Below, piece by piece: positions 17,440-25,648 of a stretch of 64,000 nucleotides of DNA. Under the pieces are notes generated by a model that was given only the letters and a program-made list of their open reading frames with translations, made no database searches and had not been told where the DNA came from. A program made the translations under genes and the position numbers. Source of the DNA: Rugamonas aquatica (lineage in GTDB: Bacteria > Pseudomonadota > Gammaproteobacteria > Burkholderiales > Burkholderiaceae_D); NCBI RefSeq assembly GCF_009380215.1, contig NZ_WHUG01000004.1:372001-436000 (forward strand), written 5' to 3'. Positions within the stretch are counted from its first letter, which is position 1; each line of letters starts with the position of its first letter.

Positions 17440-17817
17440 ATGAGTATCCACACTGCTTACCGCTGGCGCCAACAAATGGTCTGGGGCATGGCGCTGATCG
17501 CAGCCGGCTGCGTGCTGCTGCTGGACCGCGCCGACATCATCGACATCGACTTCAACATCATGAGCTTCTGGCGCTGGTGGCCATGGCTGCTGGTCATCAG
17601 CGGCCTGACCAAGATCATCCCGCCGACCACGCCGCGCTACTTCCTCAGCGGCTGCTGGGAGATCTTCTTCGCCGGCTGGTGGTACGTGTCCTTCAACCAT
17701 GTCTGGGGCATGGACTTCGGCCAGACCTGGCCGGCACTGGTGGTGGCCAGCGGGATCGGCATGCTGCTGCGCCCTTTGCTGGATAATGCCTTCCCTTCGA
17801 TCAAGGAGCCGAAATGA
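17440..17817 (+). CDS. LiaF-like transmembrane protein (DUF5668-type)
   Basis: 125 residues, first gene of a four-gene operon (17440-20351). It has four hydrophobic segments: WGMALIAAGCVLLLDRADII, FWRWWPWLLVISGLTKII, YFLSGCWEIFFAGWWYVSF and TWPALVVASGIGMLLRPLL. The repeated pattern of Trp-Pro at the start of a helix is what one sees in the LiaI/LiaF membrane domain (DUF5668). It overlaps the next gene as ATGA. A role as a membrane partner of a cell-envelope stress two-component system is inferred from the context and from LiaF of Firmicutes, which inhibits its kinase; it is not demonstrated. Confidence 0.8.
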   Translation: MSIHTAYRWRQQMVWGMALIAAGCVLLLDRADIIDIDFNIMSFWRWWPWLLVISGLTKIIPPTTPRYFLSGCWEIFFAGWWYVSFNHVWGMDFGQTWPALVVASGIGMLLRPLLDNAFPSIKEPK

Positions 17818-18521
17818 GTACCAACCGTCAAAAAAGTCCGGCGTCGCAGCTCGTCGTCGGCCTGTTCGTGGTCGCCGTGGGCATGGTCTTCCTGCTCGCC
17901 AATCTTGGCTGGCTGGACCTGGATTTCACGCTGCACCTGTGGCCAACCGCGCTGATCTTCTTCGGCATCATGAAGCTGGTGCAGACCCGCACCACTTCCG
18001 GCGTGGTGGTGGGCGGTGCGCTGATACTGGTTGGCGCGATGATCCTGCTGAAGGAGACGGGCTTCATTTCCATCAGCTGGCGCTCGCTGTGGCCCTTGCT
18101 GCTGATCGCCGCCGGCCTGTCGGTGGTGTTCAAGTCGAGCACCGGCCGCTCCTTCCTGGAGTCGAGCTCCGACTCGCTGGAAAAAACCAGTGGCGACGCC
18201 GTGGTCGACATCACCGCCGTCATGGGCGGCTTCAAGCGCCGCCTGACCACGCCGGACTTCCGCGGCGGCGAGATCACCGCCGTCATGGGCGGCTGCGACC
18301 TGGATCTGCGCCAAAGCTCGATCAACGGCGAGGCGGTGCTGAATGTGTTCACGATGTTCGGCGGGATCACCATCAAGGTGCCGGTCGACTGGACCGTGGT
18401 CCTGCAAGGCACGCCGATCATGGGCGGCTTCGAAGAGAAGACCGTGCCGCCCGCCACTGCGGATAAACGCCTGATCGTGCGCGGTTACGCCATCATGGGC
18501 GGCCTGGAAGTGCGCAACTGA
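17814..18521 (+). CDS. LiaF-like cell-wall-active-antibiotic response protein
   Basis: 235 residues. The N-terminal half has three or four membrane segments of the DUF5668 type (residues about 10-110). The C-terminal half (about 130-235) is a right-handed beta-helix-like domain of the LiaF/DUF2154 family. Its recurring AVMGGFKRRLTTPDFRGGEI, AVMGGCDLDLRQSSI and MFGGITIKVP segments are recognisable as repeats of a G-G-x-x-hydrophobic unit. In LiaF proteins this C-terminal domain faces the cytoplasm and modulates the histidine kinase. The gene overlaps the previous one by 4 bases and is 2 bases before the kinase gene, so tight translational coupling is likely. Confidence 0.86.
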   Translation: MSTNRQKSPASQLVVGLFVVAVGMVFLLANLGWLDLDFTLHLWPTALIFFGIMKLVQTRTTSGVVVGGALILVGAMILLKETGFISISWRSLWPLLLIAAGLSVVFKSSTGRSFLESSSDSLEKTSGDAVVDITAVMGGFKRRLTTPDFRGGEITAVMGGCDLDLRQSSINGEAVLNVFTMFGGITIKVPVDWTVVLQGTPIMGGFEEKTVPPATADKRLIVRGYAIMGGLEVRN

Positions 18522-18523
18522 GC

Positions 18524-19603
18524 ATGCAGGAGATTTCTTCCAGCCGGCGCGGCACCGCCATCTACCTGTTGGTGTGGTTGTTCCTCGGGATCGCGCTGGG
18601 CGGCGTGATCTCGCTGGCCAATGACGCGCCGCTGGCCAACGCCATGCTGTTCGCGATTCCGATGAATCTGTTGTACGCCTACGCGGCGGGTTACTCGGCC
18701 TACTACCTGTGCCGCGCCTATCCGCTCGGCAGCGGCAGGACCGCCGCCACCGCGCTGGTGCTGACGGTGGCGGCGGTGGTATCGGGCTTTCTGTGGCTGG
18801 TGCTGGGGCGCTCCTGGAACGGCGCCTGCCTGATGCTGGACGTGGCATGGGCCGGCATCGCATTCAACGCCCAGCTGTCGGCGCTGATCGTCGGCCTGGG
18901 CATCCTGCTGTACGGCTTCGCGGCGGCGGTGCACTACCTGGTGATCGAATTCGTCCGCGCCAAGGGCGCCGAGCAGCGCGAACTGGAATCGCTGCTGATG
19001 GCGCAGGAGGCCGAGCTGCGCATGCTGCGCACGCAGATCGATCCGCACTTCCTGTTCAACAGCCTCAACTCGATCAGCGCGCTGACCTCGCAAGACCCCA
19101 AGGCCGCGCGCCGCATGACGCTGGAACTGGCCAGCTTCTTCCGCCAGAGCCTGGGCATGGAGGCGCACAAGATGGTGACGCTGGACGAGGAGCTGCGTTT
19201 GATACGCCACTTCCTGGCGATCGAACAGGTGCGCTTCGGCGCGCGGCTGCTGGTGGAAGAGCAGGTCGACCAGCAGGCCGTCGCCTGCCTGGTGCCGCCG
19301 ATGATTATCCAGCCGCTGGTGGAGAACGCCGTCAAGCACGGCATCTGCAATATGCCGGAGGGCGGCACGATACGGCTGACGGCGCGCCGGGACGGTTCCA
19401 TCCTGCATATCCGCGTCGACAATCCGGTCGACCCGGACATGGCGTCGGCCCGCAGCGACGGCCACGGCATCGGCCTGACCAATGTGCGCCAGCGTCTGGC
19501 CGGCGTCTACAAACACGAAGCCAGCATCCACTGGGGACGTATCGACAACAGCTTTGGCGTGGACATCGCGATGCCCGCGCAAACAGGCGACGAGGGAGAG
19601 TAA
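18524..19603 (+). CDS. LytS-type sensor histidine kinase
   Basis: 359 residues. Four to five membrane segments (about 10-145) are followed by a His_kinase domain with phosphoacceptor His175 in LRTQIDPHFLFNSLNSISAL and a minimal ATPase domain (PLVENAVKHGI; DGHGIGLTNVRQRLAGVY). This is the LytS/YehU/AlgZ kinase family that pairs with LytTR response regulators, and such a regulator is encoded 4 bases downstream. Together with the two LiaF-like proteins it probably forms an envelope-stress sensing operon. The stimulus is unknown. Confidence 0.93.
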   Translation: MQEISSSRRGTAIYLLVWLFLGIALGGVISLANDAPLANAMLFAIPMNLLYAYAAGYSAYYLCRAYPLGSGRTAATALVLTVAAVVSGFLWLVLGRSWNGACLMLDVAWAGIAFNAQLSALIVGLGILLYGFAAAVHYLVIEFVRAKGAEQRELESLLMAQEAELRMLRTQIDPHFLFNSLNSISALTSQDPKAARRMTLELASFFRQSLGMEAHKMVTLDEELRLIRHFLAIEQVRFGARLLVEEQVDQQAVACLVPPMIIQPLVENAVKHGICNMPEGGTIRLTARRDGSILHIRVDNPVDPDMASARSDGHGIGLTNVRQRLAGVYKHEASIHWGRIDNSFGVDIAMPAQTGDEGE

Positions 19604-19607
19604 AGCA

Positions 19608-20351
19608 ATGCGTATCATTATCGTGGACGATGAGATGCTGGCGCGCGGCGTGGTGCGCGAATACCTGGCCGAACATCCGGACGTGGAAGTGGTGGCCGAA
19701 TGCGCCAACGGTTTCGAGGCGGTCAAGGCCATCACCGAACTGGCGCCCGACCTGGTGTTCCTGGACATACAGATGCCCAAGCTGGACGGCTTCGAGGTGG
19801 CCGAACTGGCGGGCGCCAAGACCCGCTACATCTTCGCCACCGCCTTCGACCAGTACGCGATCAAGGCGTTCGAATTCCACGCGCTCGATTACCTGCTCAA
19901 GCCGTTCAGCCAGCAGCGCTTCGACCAGGCGCTGGCGCACGCGCGCGTCAACATGGGCAAGGGCGACGGCGATGGCGGCGCGGCGGTGCAGAGCATGGTG
20001 CGCGAGGCGGCCGGCCGCAACAAGCCGCTGGGCCGCGTGCTGATACGCGACGGCGCCAAGGTCCATGTCATCAACAGCGACAAGATCGAGGTCATCGAAG
20101 CGCAGGACGATTATGTGCAGATCCGCTCGGAGGGCAAGTCCTACCTGAAGAACCAGCGCATGGCGGAGCTGGAGGAACAGCTCGACCCGGGGCAGTTCCT
20201 GCGCATCCACCGCTCGTGGATCGTCAACATCGCCTGCGTCGACCGCATCGAGCAGGCCACCAAGGACAGCTACGTCGCCATCCTCAAGGACGGCGCCAGG
20301 GTGCCGGTCAGCCGCAGCGGCTACCAGAAGATACGCGCGGTCATTCAGTAA
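19608..20351 (+). CDS. LytTR family response regulator
   Basis: 247 residues from the ATG at 19608; the same frame extends upstream into the kinase gene but the receiver domain starts here. The receiver contains the acidic pair in MRIIIVDDEM, phosphoacceptor Asp53 in LVFLDIQMPKLDG, the Thr/Lys positions and KPFSQQRF. The LytTR DNA-binding domain (about 140-247) has KVHVINSDKIEVIEAQDDYVQI, FLRIHRSWIVNI and RVPVSRSGYQKI. LytTR regulators act on direct repeats upstream of their target genes. The cognate kinase is the gene just upstream. It ends overlapping a small minus-strand reading frame by 11 bases. Confidence 0.94.
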   Translation: MRIIIVDDEMLARGVVREYLAEHPDVEVVAECANGFEAVKAITELAPDLVFLDIQMPKLDGFEVAELAGAKTRYIFATAFDQYAIKAFEFHALDYLLKPFSQQRFDQALAHARVNMGKGDGDGGAAVQSMVREAAGRNKPLGRVLIRDGAKVHVINSDKIEVIEAQDDYVQIRSEGKSYLKNQRMAELEEQLDPGQFLRIHRSWIVNIACVDRIEQATKDSYVAILKDGARVPVSRSGYQKIRAVIQ

Positions 20352-20541
20352 GCTGTTGCGGCGCGGCTTGCAGGTCGGAGGCGCGCCGCTGGGCGGCGCC
20401 GGACAGCACGCGCAGGATGGTGGCGTTGGAAATGTTGTAAGCGCTCAGATAGGCCCATGCGAGGGTTGCGCCCATGGTGGCGTCGATGATGACGGCCTGC
20501 TGTATCGCCCTGGAAAGCAGCGTGTTTTCCCTGTGTCTCAT
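20341..20541 (-). CDS. Putative small protein (66 residues), tail-to-tail with the LytTR gene
   Basis: Starting at the ATG at 20541, with AGGA 9 bases upstream, the frame gives MRHRENTLLSRAIQQAVIID followed by a hydrophobic middle (ATMGATLAWAYLSAYNI) and a polar tail ending QQLTE. One short membrane-like segment is visible. Two other ATGs lie 3 and 32 codons upstream. No family recognised. It occupies the space between the response regulator and the helicase gene, and its 3' end overlaps the regulator gene by 11 bases. The ribosome site is decent but the coding call is tentative. Confidence 0.4.
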   Translation of the reverse strand: MRHRENTLLSRAIQQAVIIDATMGATLAWAYLSAYNISNATILRVLSGAAQRRASDLQAAPQQLTE

Positions 20542-20701
20542 GTGTAGCATTCCTGAAAACTGAAGGCTCACGGAGTCGGGGTGAGTCGGCCAACACCAGT
20601 GGTGCTGCGCGGATGCGGGGCGCGGTAGTCCGGTCAAGCCAATATATCAGACCTGCCGCCGGTGGTCGATTGCATATCGCTATCGTTCCAGCGGCGGCGA
20701 T

Positions 20702-23047
20702 TCACTGCGCCGGTGCGCGGTCCGTTGCCGCCACCTCGATGCGCCACCAGGCCGGCATCAGCTGTTGTATTTCCGGGCGGCCGAAGCGGTCGTCGATCAG
20801 GTAGACGGTGCCGCGGTCCGATTGCGTGCGGATCACGCGGCCGGCCGCCTGTACCACTTTCTGCATGCCGGGGAAGGTGTAGGTGTAGTCGTAGCCGGCG
20901 CCGAAGATGGCGTCCATGCGCTGGCGGATCTGCTCGTTGACGGGATTGATCTGCGGCAGGCCCAGCGTGGCGACGAAGGCGCCGATCAGGCGCGCGCCCG
21001 GCAGGTCGACGCCTTCGCCGAAGGAGCCGCCCAGCACGGCGAAGCCTATGCCTTCGCTGTCGAGCGTGTAGCGGGCCAGGAACTGCGCGCGCTCCGCCTC
21101 GTCCATGCGGCGCGACTGGCGCCACACCGGCACGTCCGGGTAGCGTTCGGCGAACTGATTGGCGGCTTTTTCCATGTAGTCGAAGCTGCTGAAGAAGGCC
21201 AGGTAGTTGCCCGGCTGGCGGCGGTATTGTTCGCCCATCAGCTCGGCGATCGGCCGCAGCGATTGCTGGCGGTGTTGGTAGCGCGTGGAAATGTGCGCGG
21301 CCACCTGCACCGACAACTGCTCCGCCACGAAGGGCGATTCGACATCGACCCAGGCCGTGCTGTCCGGCATGCCGAGCATGTCGCCGAAGTAGTTCCACGG
21401 GCTGAGCGTGGCCGAGAACAGCGCCGTGCTGTGGCTGCTCTCGAAGCGCGGCTTGAGGAAGGGCGCGGGCACGATGTTGCGGATGCACAGCACGGAGTTG
21501 GAGTGGCTGGCGCGCGCGCCTTCGGATTTCTCGATGTCGAACAGCGCGTGGTCGCCGAAGCTCTCGGCCAGCCGCGTGAACAGCAGCGCGTTGAAATAGA
21601 ACGCCTGCAAATCCGCGTCGACGTAGGCCGGATGCTCGGCCATGTAGTCGGCGATGGCGGTGGCCGCCGTCTGCAGCGCGCCCATGAATTTTTCCGGCAG
21701 CGCGGCATACGACTGGTACTCGGCTGCCTGGTCTTTCTCCAGCTGGTTCCACTGGCGGTGCACGCGGTCCAGCGGCTTCTTCAGCTGTTCCGGCGCCAGC
21801 TTGCGCAGCAGGCGCAGCGCGGCGTGTTCCATGTCGGCCGAATACATCTTGCGGGCGCGCGAGACCATGTTGTGCGCTTCGTCCACCAGCACGTTGACCT
21901 TCCAGTCGTTCAACAGCGTCAGGCTGTGCAGCATGGCGCTGAGGTCGAAGTAGTAGTTGTAGTCGCCGATGACGATGTCGCACCAGCGCGCCATTTCGCT
22001 GCTCAGGTAGTAGGGGCAGACTTCGTGCGCCAGCGCGATGGCGCGCAGCGTTTCGCGGTCCAGCGCGAGGAAGGCGCCGCCCGGCGCCGGCGGCGCCATG
22101 ATGTCGAGCGCGGCCTGGCGGGCGGCGGGCAGGCGGTCGTAGAAGCCGCGCGCCAGCGGGCAGGAGTCGCCGTGGCAAGCCTTGTCCGGGTTGACGCAGG
22201 CGGTGCTCTTGGACGCCATCTCCAGCGTGCGCAAGGGCAGCAGCGGCGCGCCGGTGCGGATCACGTCGACCGCGTCCAGCGCCATCTGCCGGCCGGAGGT
22301 TTTCGCGGCCAGGAAGAACAGCTTGTCGACGCCATGCTCGGCGCTGGCCTTGAGCATGGGGAACAGGCTGCCGACGGTCTTGCCGATGCCGGTCGGCGCT
22401 TGCGCCAGCAGGCACACGCCGCGATTGCTGGCCTTGTACATCGCTTCCGCCAGCTGGCGCTGGCCGGGGCGGAAGTCGGCGTGCGGGAAGCGCATCGTCT
22501 TCAGCTGCGCGTCGCGTTCGGTGCGGTGCGCCAGCTCCTGCCGCGCCCATTGCAGGAACAGCTCGCATTGCTGTTCGAAATACGCTTGCAGGCCGGCCGC
22601 CGTGTGTTCTTCCTGCAGCACGGTTTCCTTCTGGCTGCCGATGTCGAAGTAGACCAGCGCCAGAGTGAGCCGCTCCAGTCCCTCGCTGTGGCACAGCAGG
22701 TGGCCGTAGACCTTGAGCTGCGCCCAGTGCAGCTGGCGCTGGTTGTCCGGCATCTTCTTCAGGTCGCCGCGATAGGTCTTGATTTCTTCGAGCCGGCGCG
22801 CGCGCGGGGCGTAGCCGTCGGCGCGGCCGCGCACATGCAGCGGACCGTAGTCGCCGGATAGCGCGAGCTCGGCCTGGTAATCGTCGTCGCGGCGCGCGGT
22901 CACGGTGGCGTGGCCGGCGATGCCTTCCTGCGCCGTCGGCGACGGCGTGAAGCGCAGGTCGAGGTCGCCCGTCTTGGCGGTGAACTCGCACAGCGCGCGC
23001 ACGGCGATGGTGTAGCGGGGCGGGGCCGCCTGCTCGCCCACGCTCAT
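20702..23047 (-). CDS. Nuclease-helicase fusion: PD-(D/E)XK domain plus Fe-S XPD/DinG-type DNA helicase
   Basis: 781 residues from the ATG at 23047 (ATGA overlap with the nuclease gene upstream). The N-terminal 170 residues look like a RecB/Cas4-type PD-(D/E)XK nuclease: Asp77 in RGRADGY, Glu88-Ile-Lys90 in LEEIKTYRG and the QLKVYGHLL (Q-x3-Y) motif at 110-118. A superfamily 2 helicase of the XPD/DinG class follows: FRPGQRQL, Walker A APTGIGKT (217-224), four cysteines Cys284, Cys291, Cys296 and Cys344 (the last in CPYYLS) placed as for a 4Fe-4S cluster, the DEAH box at 389-392, and C-terminal motifs ALFSATLSPWNYFG, GEGVDLPGARLIG and QAAGRVIRT. It should unwind 5'-tailed DNA while also carrying a nuclease. 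It is co-transcribed with a FAN1-like nuclease behind a LexA box, so an SOS-regulated repair role is inferred. Confidence 0.9.
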   Translation of the reverse strand: MSVGEQAAPPRYTIAVRALCEFTAKTGDLDLRFTPSPTAQEGIAGHATVTARRDDDYQAELALSGDYGPLHVRGRADGYAPRARRLEEIKTYRGDLKKMPDNQRQLHWAQLKVYGHLLCHSEGLERLTLALVYFDIGSQKETVLQEEHTAAGLQAYFEQQCELFLQWARQELAHRTERDAQLKTMRFPHADFRPGQRQLAEAMYKASNRGVCLLAQAPTGIGKTVGSLFPMLKASAEHGVDKLFFLAAKTSGRQMALDAVDVIRTGAPLLPLRTLEMASKSTACVNPDKACHGDSCPLARGFYDRLPAARQAALDIMAPPAPGGAFLALDRETLRAIALAHEVCPYYLSSEMARWCDIVIGDYNYYFDLSAMLHSLTLLNDWKVNVLVDEAHNMVSRARKMYSADMEHAALRLLRKLAPEQLKKPLDRVHRQWNQLEKDQAAEYQSYAALPEKFMGALQTAATAIADYMAEHPAYVDADLQAFYFNALLFTRLAESFGDHALFDIEKSEGARASHSNSVLCIRNIVPAPFLKPRFESSHSTALFSATLSPWNYFGDMLGMPDSTAWVDVESPFVAEQLSVQVAAHISTRYQHRQQSLRPIAELMGEQYRRQPGNYLAFFSSFDYMEKAANQFAERYPDVPVWRQSRRMDEAERAQFLARYTLDSEGIGFAVLGGSFGEGVDLPGARLIGAFVATLGLPQINPVNEQIRQRMDAIFGAGYDYTYTFPGMQKVVQAAGRVIRTQSDRGTVYLIDDRFGRPEIQQLMPAWWRIEVAATDRAPAQ

Positions 23048-24684
23048 GCCGCCCATTGCAGGTAGCAGACCGAGACCGGCATGTCGTGCGCGGCGCAGTA
23101 GGCGATCCAGCGCAGCTGGTTGTCCTGCAGGCGGTCGCCGGGGCCTTTCACTTCGATCATGTTGTAGCGGCGCTCGGCCGGCCAGAACTGGATCAGGTCG
23201 GGGAAGCCGCTGCGGTTGGCCTTGATGTCGGCCAGGATGCGCTCGAACGCGCGCTTCAGGTGCAGCGCCGGGATGCAGTCCAGCGCCAGGTCGAGCAGCG
23301 TAGCGTCCAGCGTTTCCCAGTACACGAAGGGCGACTGGATGCCGGCCTTGGCGGCGTAGTTGGCGTGTATCGTGGCGCGATACTGGCCGTTGTCGAGCTG
23401 GGCCAGCGCGGCGTCGAACTGCTGGGCGCGGCGGCGCTGGAAATCGGCGCTGTGCAGGTCGGCCGGGCCGCGATGGTAGGGGTGGAAGAAGGCGCCCGGG
23501 ATGGGGCTGAACACGGCGTCCCAGCACAGCAGGCCGAACAGCGAATTGATCAGCGCGTTCTCGACGTAGTAGACGGGGGCGTCGTCGCGCGTCAGGTGGT
23601 CGCGCACGACGAACTCGACGTAGTCGGGCTGCTCCGGCGGCGGCAGGCTGAGGTCGATGCGCAGCGCTTGCGCGGGCGTGCTGGCCTGCGGCTTGGCGTG
23701 GCCGAGCTTGCGCGCCAGGCGCGGTTGCATGCGCAGCAGTTGCTGGCGCTCGGCCTCGCTTTCCGGCGCCAGCAGCGCGGCTTGCAGCAGCTCGAAGGCG
23801 GCGCGCGGCTGCTCGTCTTTTTCCAGCACGCGCACGGCGCGGGCGCGGGCGCCGGGGTAGTTGCAGCCGGCGTACAGCGCGTGCGCGGCTTGCCAGTCGG
23901 ATTGCTTTTCAAGGTGCTGGGCGATCTGGAAGGTCAGCTTGTCGCGCCGGCTGCGCAGCCATTCGTTGTCTTCGGGGCAGGGCGGCAGGTCGCGGATCAC
24001 CTCGTCCGCCGGCTCGCCTTCGATGAAGCGCTCGTGGCAGCGGTGCAGGGCGAGGAAGTCGTCGATGTCGCGGCGGCTGCGGAAGCCGCGCGCGGCCGGC
24101 GAGAAATCGACCTTTTCGTACTGGTAGATGCCGAGGTCGGACAGCACGAACTCGGTCCAGTCCTGGTGGTAGTTGCCGAAGAAGATCAGGCGCAGGCGGT
24201 CGCACAGTTCCTGCGTCAGGTTGCGGTAGCAGTGGTCGCCGGCGCCTTCGTACCAGGCGGAGAAGCGGTGCTGGCCGTCGTACTGGGCGCGCAGCGCTTC
24301 GAGCTGATCGGCCTTGCGCAGCTGGCGCTGGTGCGCGGGCAGCTGGAAGATCTTGCCGATCTCCGGTTTTTGCAGCAGGTCGAACAGTTGTTCCAGGTCG
24401 AGCGCGGGATCTTCCTCGATCAGGCCGAGGGCGGCCAGCGGGCGGGCGGCTTCGTGGGTGCTGCCGATTTCGGCGTACACCAGTTTGCTGGCGCGGAACA
24501 CGGTGCCCTTGCGCATCACCATGCGCACGAACAGCGCGCGCGAGGCTTGCGGCAGCGCGGGGAAGACGGTGATCAGGGCGCGTTCGTCGGCGGTCAGCAG
24601 GTCTTCGTAGCGGCCGCCGATCCAGGTCAGTACCTGCTGGAAGTTCTCCAGGTAGTAAAAGGGATTTTCCAGGACTTTGTTCAT
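23044..24684 (-). CDS. FAN1-like VRR-NUC domain nuclease
   Basis: 546 residues. The C-terminal VRR-NUC (PD-(D/E)XK) core has GFPD (Asp496), IEVKGPGD (Glu511-Val-Lys513) and DNQLRWI. The Asp-to-Glu spacing of 15 and Glu-x-Lys match the catalytic Asp, Glu, Lys of human FAN1 exactly. The N-terminal 400 residues (MNKVLENPFYYLENFQQVL; then TPR-like helices such as HALYAGCNYPGARARAVRVLE) resemble the bacterial FAN1 described from Pseudomonas. FAN1 is a 5'-flap structure-specific endo/exonuclease acting at DNA interstrand crosslinks. The gene overlaps the helicase-nuclease gene by 4 bases, so the two are surely co-expressed, and a perfect LexA-type box lies 25 bases upstream of the ATG. Confidence 0.9.
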   Translation of the reverse strand: MNKVLENPFYYLENFQQVLTWIGGRYEDLLTADERALITVFPALPQASRALFVRMVMRKGTVFRASKLVYAEIGSTHEAARPLAALGLIEEDPALDLEQLFDLLQKPEIGKIFQLPAHQRQLRKADQLEALRAQYDGQHRFSAWYEGAGDHCYRNLTQELCDRLRLIFFGNYHQDWTEFVLSDLGIYQYEKVDFSPAARGFRSRRDIDDFLALHRCHERFIEGEPADEVIRDLPPCPEDNEWLRSRRDKLTFQIAQHLEKQSDWQAAHALYAGCNYPGARARAVRVLEKDEQPRAAFELLQAALLAPESEAERQQLLRMQPRLARKLGHAKPQASTPAQALRIDLSLPPPEQPDYVEFVVRDHLTRDDAPVYYVENALINSLFGLLCWDAVFSPIPGAFFHPYHRGPADLHSADFQRRRAQQFDAALAQLDNGQYRATIHANYAAKAGIQSPFVYWETLDATLLDLALDCIPALHLKRAFERILADIKANRSGFPDLIQFWPAERRYNMIEVKGPGDRLQDNQLRWIAYCAAHDMPVSVCYLQWAA

Positions 24685-24708
24685 TGCCGGCGCGAGCTGT
24701 TACGATAA

Positions 24709-24724
24709 CTGTGTTTATGTACAG
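24709..24724. promoter_or_regulatory. LexA (SOS) box upstream of the FAN1-like operon
   Basis: CTGTGTTTATGTACAG fits the LexA consensus CTGT-N8-ACAG exactly and is flanked by AA and TG. It lies 25 to 40 bases before the FAN1-like start codon, in the expected promoter position for minus-strand transcription. It implies induction by DNA damage. Confidence 0.75.
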
Positions 24725-24753
24725 TGTACCGTATTTGACGGCGTAGGCCCAGC

Positions 24754-24784
24754 AAATTAAAAAGCCAGGCGCGCAGGCCTGGCT
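24754..24784 (-). terminator. Rho-independent terminator of the phasin gene
   Basis: Stem AGCCAGGC / GCCTGGCT (24763-24770 with 24777-24784). On the minus strand it is followed by a T-rich run (the + strand shows AAATTAAAAA at 24754-24763). It lies 20 bases beyond the phasin stop. Confidence 0.75.
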
Positions 24785-24804
24785 GGTGCGGGAGGACGAC
24801 GGGC

Positions 24805-25368
24805 TTATTTCTTCGCGGCCTTGGCCGGCTTGACGGTGTTCTGGTCGACCAGCGCGTTGGCCTTGGCGATCTGCGCTTCGACCGCTTCCACCGCCTGCTT
24901 GGTGGCCTTGGTCACTTGCTCGTAGCCGGTGAAGGCGTTGTCGATCGCGGTCTTGACGATCTGCACGGCGTTTTCCGAACCGGGACGCACGTTCTTCGTG
25001 ACGTCGTAGATCAGCGCGCTCAGCGTGCTCTTGGCTTCGGTCATGTGGGCGTCGGCGGCGCGGGTGAATTCTTCACGGATCTCGGCGATGATGCCGCCCA
25101 GTTGCTGGTTGTAGGCGACGGCGCCGGCCATGCCGGGCTGGACTTTGGCGGCGGCCAGCGAGAGCGCGGCCTTGGGATCGGCGGTCTGGCTGATTTCCTT
25201 GCCGGCGGCGAGGCCGTCTTCCAGTTGGGTCTTGGCGGTGGCCAGGTTCAGGGCGACGACTTGCTCGACACCTTGTACGGCTTTGCTGGTCAGGGTGTTG
25301 AAGGTTTCGAGCTGAAATTCAAACAGTGCTTTGGTGGCGTTGGCAAATTGTTCGGGATTCGTAAACAT
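24805..25368 (-). CDS. Phasin family protein
   Basis: 187 residues with a good ribosome site (GAGGAGACTGT before ATG). It is a predominantly helical, alanine-rich protein matching the phasin_2 family: FTNPEQFANATKALFEFQLETFNTLTSKAVQGVEQVVALNLATAK at the N-terminus and a Lys/Ala-rich tail ending VKPAKAAKK. Phasins coat polyhydroxyalkanoate granules in the cytoplasm and stabilise them. A terminator follows. No PHA synthase lies in the window. Confidence 0.95.
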   Translation of the reverse strand: MFTNPEQFANATKALFEFQLETFNTLTSKAVQGVEQVVALNLATAKTQLEDGLAAGKEISQTADPKAALSLAAAKVQPGMAGAVAYNQQLGGIIAEIREEFTRAADAHMTEAKSTLSALIYDVTKNVRPGSENAVQIVKTAIDNAFTGYEQVTKATKQAVEAVEAQIAKANALVDQNTVKPAKAAKK

Positions 25369-25435
25369 ACAGTCTCCTCAAGATGATGGATGTAGCTTGT
25401 ACTGCCCCGGGATTCCCCCTGTTGTTGCGGCCCCA

Positions 25436-25645
25436 TTATTTAACAAGAACTAACTTTTCGCAACGGCTATCTTTATAGGGGCCGGAGTCCTTTTCCCAGC
25501 CCGGTCCCAGCGGCGTCTGCGAGCAGGCGATGCCGTTGTCGATCTTGCTGCGCCACTTGTACCACGGCGCCGGCCCGGCGTTCAGGCTGGCGCTGCAGAG
25601 CGCCAGCAGGGCGGCTGCGGCCGCGTATCGTTGGATGTTGTGCAT
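25436..25645 (-). CDS. Small secreted protein of unknown function
   Basis: 69 residues: a clear signal peptide (MHNIQRYAAAAALLALCSAS then LNAGPA) and a short mature part with two cysteines (IACSQTPLGPGW and SRCEKLVLVK) that could form a disulfide. The start is placed by the signal peptide. It is encoded 3 bases downstream of the stop of the diguanylate cyclase gene on the same strand, so the two may share an mRNA. No family recognised; similar very short secreted proteins occur in related bacteria. Confidence 0.7.
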   Translation of the reverse strand: MHNIQRYAAAAALLALCSASLNAGPAPWYKWRSKIDNGIACSQTPLGPGWEKDSGPYKDSRCEKLVLVK

Positions 25646-25648
25646 GGT

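Noticed and set aside
20765-22861. Long antisense frame over the helicase gene
   Set aside because: Arg/Ala/Val-rich shadow of the real gene, no family motif and no ribosome site.
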